NCBI GenBank assembly: GCA_023430285.1
Contig: JAEZAV010000148.1
Span: 1-7,169 of the forward strand
Reading direction: 5' to 3'
DNA: 7,169 nucleotides
Source of the DNA: Methanobacteriota archaeon
GTDB lineage: Archaea > Methanobacteriota > Methanobacteria > Methanobacteriales > Methanobacteriaceae
The notes below the pieces were generated by a model, which was not told the DNA's origin, searched no databases, and saw nothing but the letters and a program-made list of their open reading frames with translations. A program made the position numbers and the translations under genes. Of the stretch, positions 5,804-7,169 are shown piece by piece (positions within the stretch are counted from its first letter, which is position 1; the number at the start of each line of letters is the position of its first letter).

Positions 5804-6385
5804 TTAGGATTTAACGAGTGGGTATGACATCAATTGGCGGGGTCTGTTATCTACACTGCAGATACCTGCAGAATCTTCTGACGGTTCGACATCGCCCCTT
5901 GAAAGTTTTTGTATGTCTTCCTTCTGATCCGGTGTGAACTCTCCAAAGTAGATCTTGTTGTCTTCTATCTGGATTATATCGTATTCAACAGGACAGTTAT
6001 CTATGGATGGAACAAGTGCACATCCATTTATGCTGACATCGTGTTCCTCATCAAGGTTCCATTCTGTGTCAAAGCTGACTTCATTTAACATGTCCACGAG
6101 TGCTGTGTGATGAGCAGTCACGAATCTTCCAGTGTTATTAAAGTCAACACAAGTGGTGTTGTTCAAGTAGCTTGATTCCCCACTTAATATGTAATTTCCC
6201 TTGGCATGTATTGTAAAGAAGGGTTCCTTTCCCTTTTTATCTAGATATGAACGGATTCGTATGCTCCATTCATCTCCCTGAAAAGTTGCCTCCCTATGGA
6301 TGAACATCACACTACCATCAGGATTGTTAACTGTTTCAATTTCAGGACTCTGCCATTTACCCTGTAAATCTTGTGTTTCTAACAT
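5804..6385 (-). CDS. Hypothetical protein, possibly APCDD1-like beta-barrel
   Basis: I do not firmly recognise this 193-aa protein. It has no signal peptide or membrane helix and looks mainly beta: many short alternating strands with aromatic residues, for example GKWQSP (9-14), MFIHREATF (27-35), DEWSIRIRSYLD (38-49), PFFTIHAKGNYILSG (55-69) and DNKIYFGEF (142-150). The pattern W-x-S-x2-E ... F-x2-R ... W-x6-Y-x-D ... KG-x-Y-x-L-x-G weakly resembles the APCDD1 lipocalin-like barrel, including an RP-x-L-x3-PL type C-terminus (181-190). Four cysteines (79, 122, 131, 176) and an HH pair (92-93) could be functional. AGAGGT at 6394-6399 supports the ATG. It is a single gene, convergent with prs and 83 nt downstream of the helicase gene. 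Any ligand role is speculation. Confidence 0.7.
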   Translation of the reverse strand: MLETQDLQGKWQSPEIETVNNPDGSVMFIHREATFQGDEWSIRIRSYLDKKGKEPFFTIHAKGNYILSGESSYLNNTTCVDFNNTGRFVTAHHTALVDMLNEVSFDTEWNLDEEHDVSINGCALVPSIDNCPVEYDIIQIEDNKIYFGEFTPDQKEDIQKLSRGDVEPSEDSAGICSVDNRPRQLMSYPLVKS

Positions 6386-6411
6386 TTTTTAAGACCTCTT
6401 CAATCTTAGTT

Positions 6412-6429
6412 TCAAGCTAATATGCTTGA
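6412..6429. promoter_or_regulatory. Inverted repeat upstream of the 5804-6385 gene
   Basis: TCAAGC (6412-6417) and GCTTGA (6424-6429) are perfect 6-bp arms around TAATAT. The element is 27-44 nt upstream of the start codon at 6385, so it would overlap or adjoin the promoter of that gene. It could be an operator; a chance palindrome is also possible. Confidence 0.3.
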
Positions 6430-6443
6430 TTTCGGTATTTCTC

Positions 6444-6450
6444 AAAAAAA
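6444..6450 (-). terminator. Helicase T7 terminator
   Basis: Seven consecutive T on the minus strand begin 19 nt after the helicase stop codon and precede the next gene's promoter region, as expected for an archaeal U-tract stop. Confidence 0.55.
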
Positions 6451-6468
6451 GATAAAGTATGAAGGGAT

Positions 6469-7169
6469 TTAGTTTTTCTTGTTTGCAGGTTCCATATTGA
6501 CGGATCTTCCCTTAACCTTGGTTCCGCTCATGATGGAAATAACATCGCTTGCACTTTGTTTTGGAACTTCTACGAATGAGAATTTATCGAAGATATCCAC
6601 CTTTCCAATTGCAGAGCTTGAAAGGCCTGTTTTATCTGCTATGGCCCTTATGATATCCCTTACTTTGACCTTGTCCTTTCTTCCGATGTTGATGAAAAGT
6701 CTGACCTGTCCTGATGCAGCTCCGGTGTCTCCGTAGTCCTGTGAATTTGATGTTTTAGAGGAGGAGGTTCCGTTCTTTTCCATGACAATTTTTAGAAGTG
6801 CTGCAGCAGTTTCAACTGAACTGTAATCTTCTTCCATCATCTTTTCGACCATGCGTACTTCGTTGTCGATGTTGTCGTTGTTGATAATGCGTTTGATTTT
6901 CTCGAGGAAATTGGTGGTTTTGATCTCTGCAACATCACTGGCTGAAGGTATTTGCTGTTGTTCAATTTTGGTCTTGGTGTATCTCATTATGTCCCTAAGC
7001 TGGTAAACTTCTTTACCTGAAACGAAAGTGTATGCAACACCTGTTTTACCTGCTCTTCCAGTTCTTCCAATTCTGTGAACGTAGTATTCATCATCGTTTG
7101 GAACATCAAAGTTGAAAACTGCTTCAACGTTGTCCACATCTATTCCCCTTGCAGCAACATCTGTTGCAA
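6469..7169 (-). CDS. deaD: DEAD-box RNA helicase, C-terminal part (5' end outside window)
   Basis: The frame is open through the window edge, showing 232 C-terminal residues. It begins ATDVAARGID, helicase motif V, so the GTG at 7137 that begins an open frame is an internal valine codon. Motif VI HRIGRTGRAG follows at 31-40. After a charged, Ser-rich linker (about 115-153) comes a DbpA-type RNA-binding domain (about 155-227), including RLFINIGRKDKV, AIGKVDIFDKFSFVEVP and VKGRSVNMEPA. This layout is that of CsdA/DeaD-like ATP-dependent helicases that remodel structured RNA and assist ribosome assembly. In cold-adapted methanogens such genes respond to low temperature. The ATPase half with the DEAD motif is not visible. 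The symbol deaD reflects the domain layout; a DbpA-type name would be equally defensible. Confidence 0.92.
   Translation of the reverse strand, partial: ATDVAARGIDVDNVEAVFNFDVPNDDEYYVHRIGRTGRAGKTGVAYTFVSGKEVYQLRDIMRYTKTKIEQQQIPSASDVAEIKTTNFLEKIKRIINNDNIDNEVRMVEKMMEEDYSSVETAAALLKIVMEKNGTSSSKTSNSQDYGDTGAASGQVRLFINIGRKDKVKVRDIIRAIADKTGLSSSAIGKVDIFDKFSFVEVPKQSASDVISIMSGTKVKGRSVNMEPANKKN

Noticed and set aside
7135..7137. GTG at 7137 as the true start of the helicase-like gene
   Set aside because: The same frame continues upstream as ATDVAARGID, the conserved helicase motif V, so the GTG is an internal valine codon.

Overview
The window is most likely from a hydrogenotrophic methanogenic archaeon of the order Methanobacteriales, probably a mesophilic, AT-rich Methanobacterium. 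The evidence is the start of a methenyl-tetrahydromethanopterin cyclohydrolase gene (mch), the methanogen-type thymidylate synthase, the short methanogen-type methionine synthase, two small methanogen-restricted proteins (DUF1890 and DUF1894 families) and the hypA-hypB nickel-insertion pair. AT-rich spacers with T-tracts, TATA-like boxes and Shine-Dalgarno (SD) sites of the GGAGG/AGGTG type fit this. All identifications are by reading the sequence and recalling families; no database search was run.

Layout. (1) 1-102, minus: 5' end of mch. (2) 280-2671, minus: a tight four-gene unit transcribed as DUF1890, DUF1894, methionine synthase, thymidylate synthase, with gaps of 1 and 37 nt and a 10-nt overlap, ending toward mch. 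A TATA-like element and an inverted repeat lie just upstream of it. (3) 2812-3300, minus: a GNAT acetyltransferase. Back to back with it at 3377-3449, plus, is tRNA-Ala(GGC); the two may share one symmetric TTTAAA promoter. (4) 3543-4575, minus: hypA-hypB, overlapping, closed by a stem-loop plus T-tract. (5) 4785-5651, plus: PRPP synthetase (prs), probably starting at TTG and divergent from hypA. (6) 5804-6385, minus: an unrecognised 193-aa protein, convergent with prs. (7) 6469-7169, minus: the C-terminal part of a DEAD-box RNA helicase with a DbpA-like RNA-binding domain, cut by the window edge.

Functional picture. Region 1-2671 brings together one-carbon chemistry: Mch acts on the methenyl carrier, thymidylate synthase consumes a methylene group and methionine synthase consumes a methyl group. 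The two uncharacterised small proteins are encoded first in the same unit, so a role in methyl delivery or in regulating this branch is a reasonable but untested idea. HypA/HypB serve [NiFe]-hydrogenase maturation. Prs, tRNA-Ala and the helicase are housekeeping. No mobile element, CRISPR array or defence island was seen, and no spacer exceeds 300 nt. The best leads for something undescribed are the DUF1890-DUF1894-methionine synthase association and the inverted repeats in several promoter regions.
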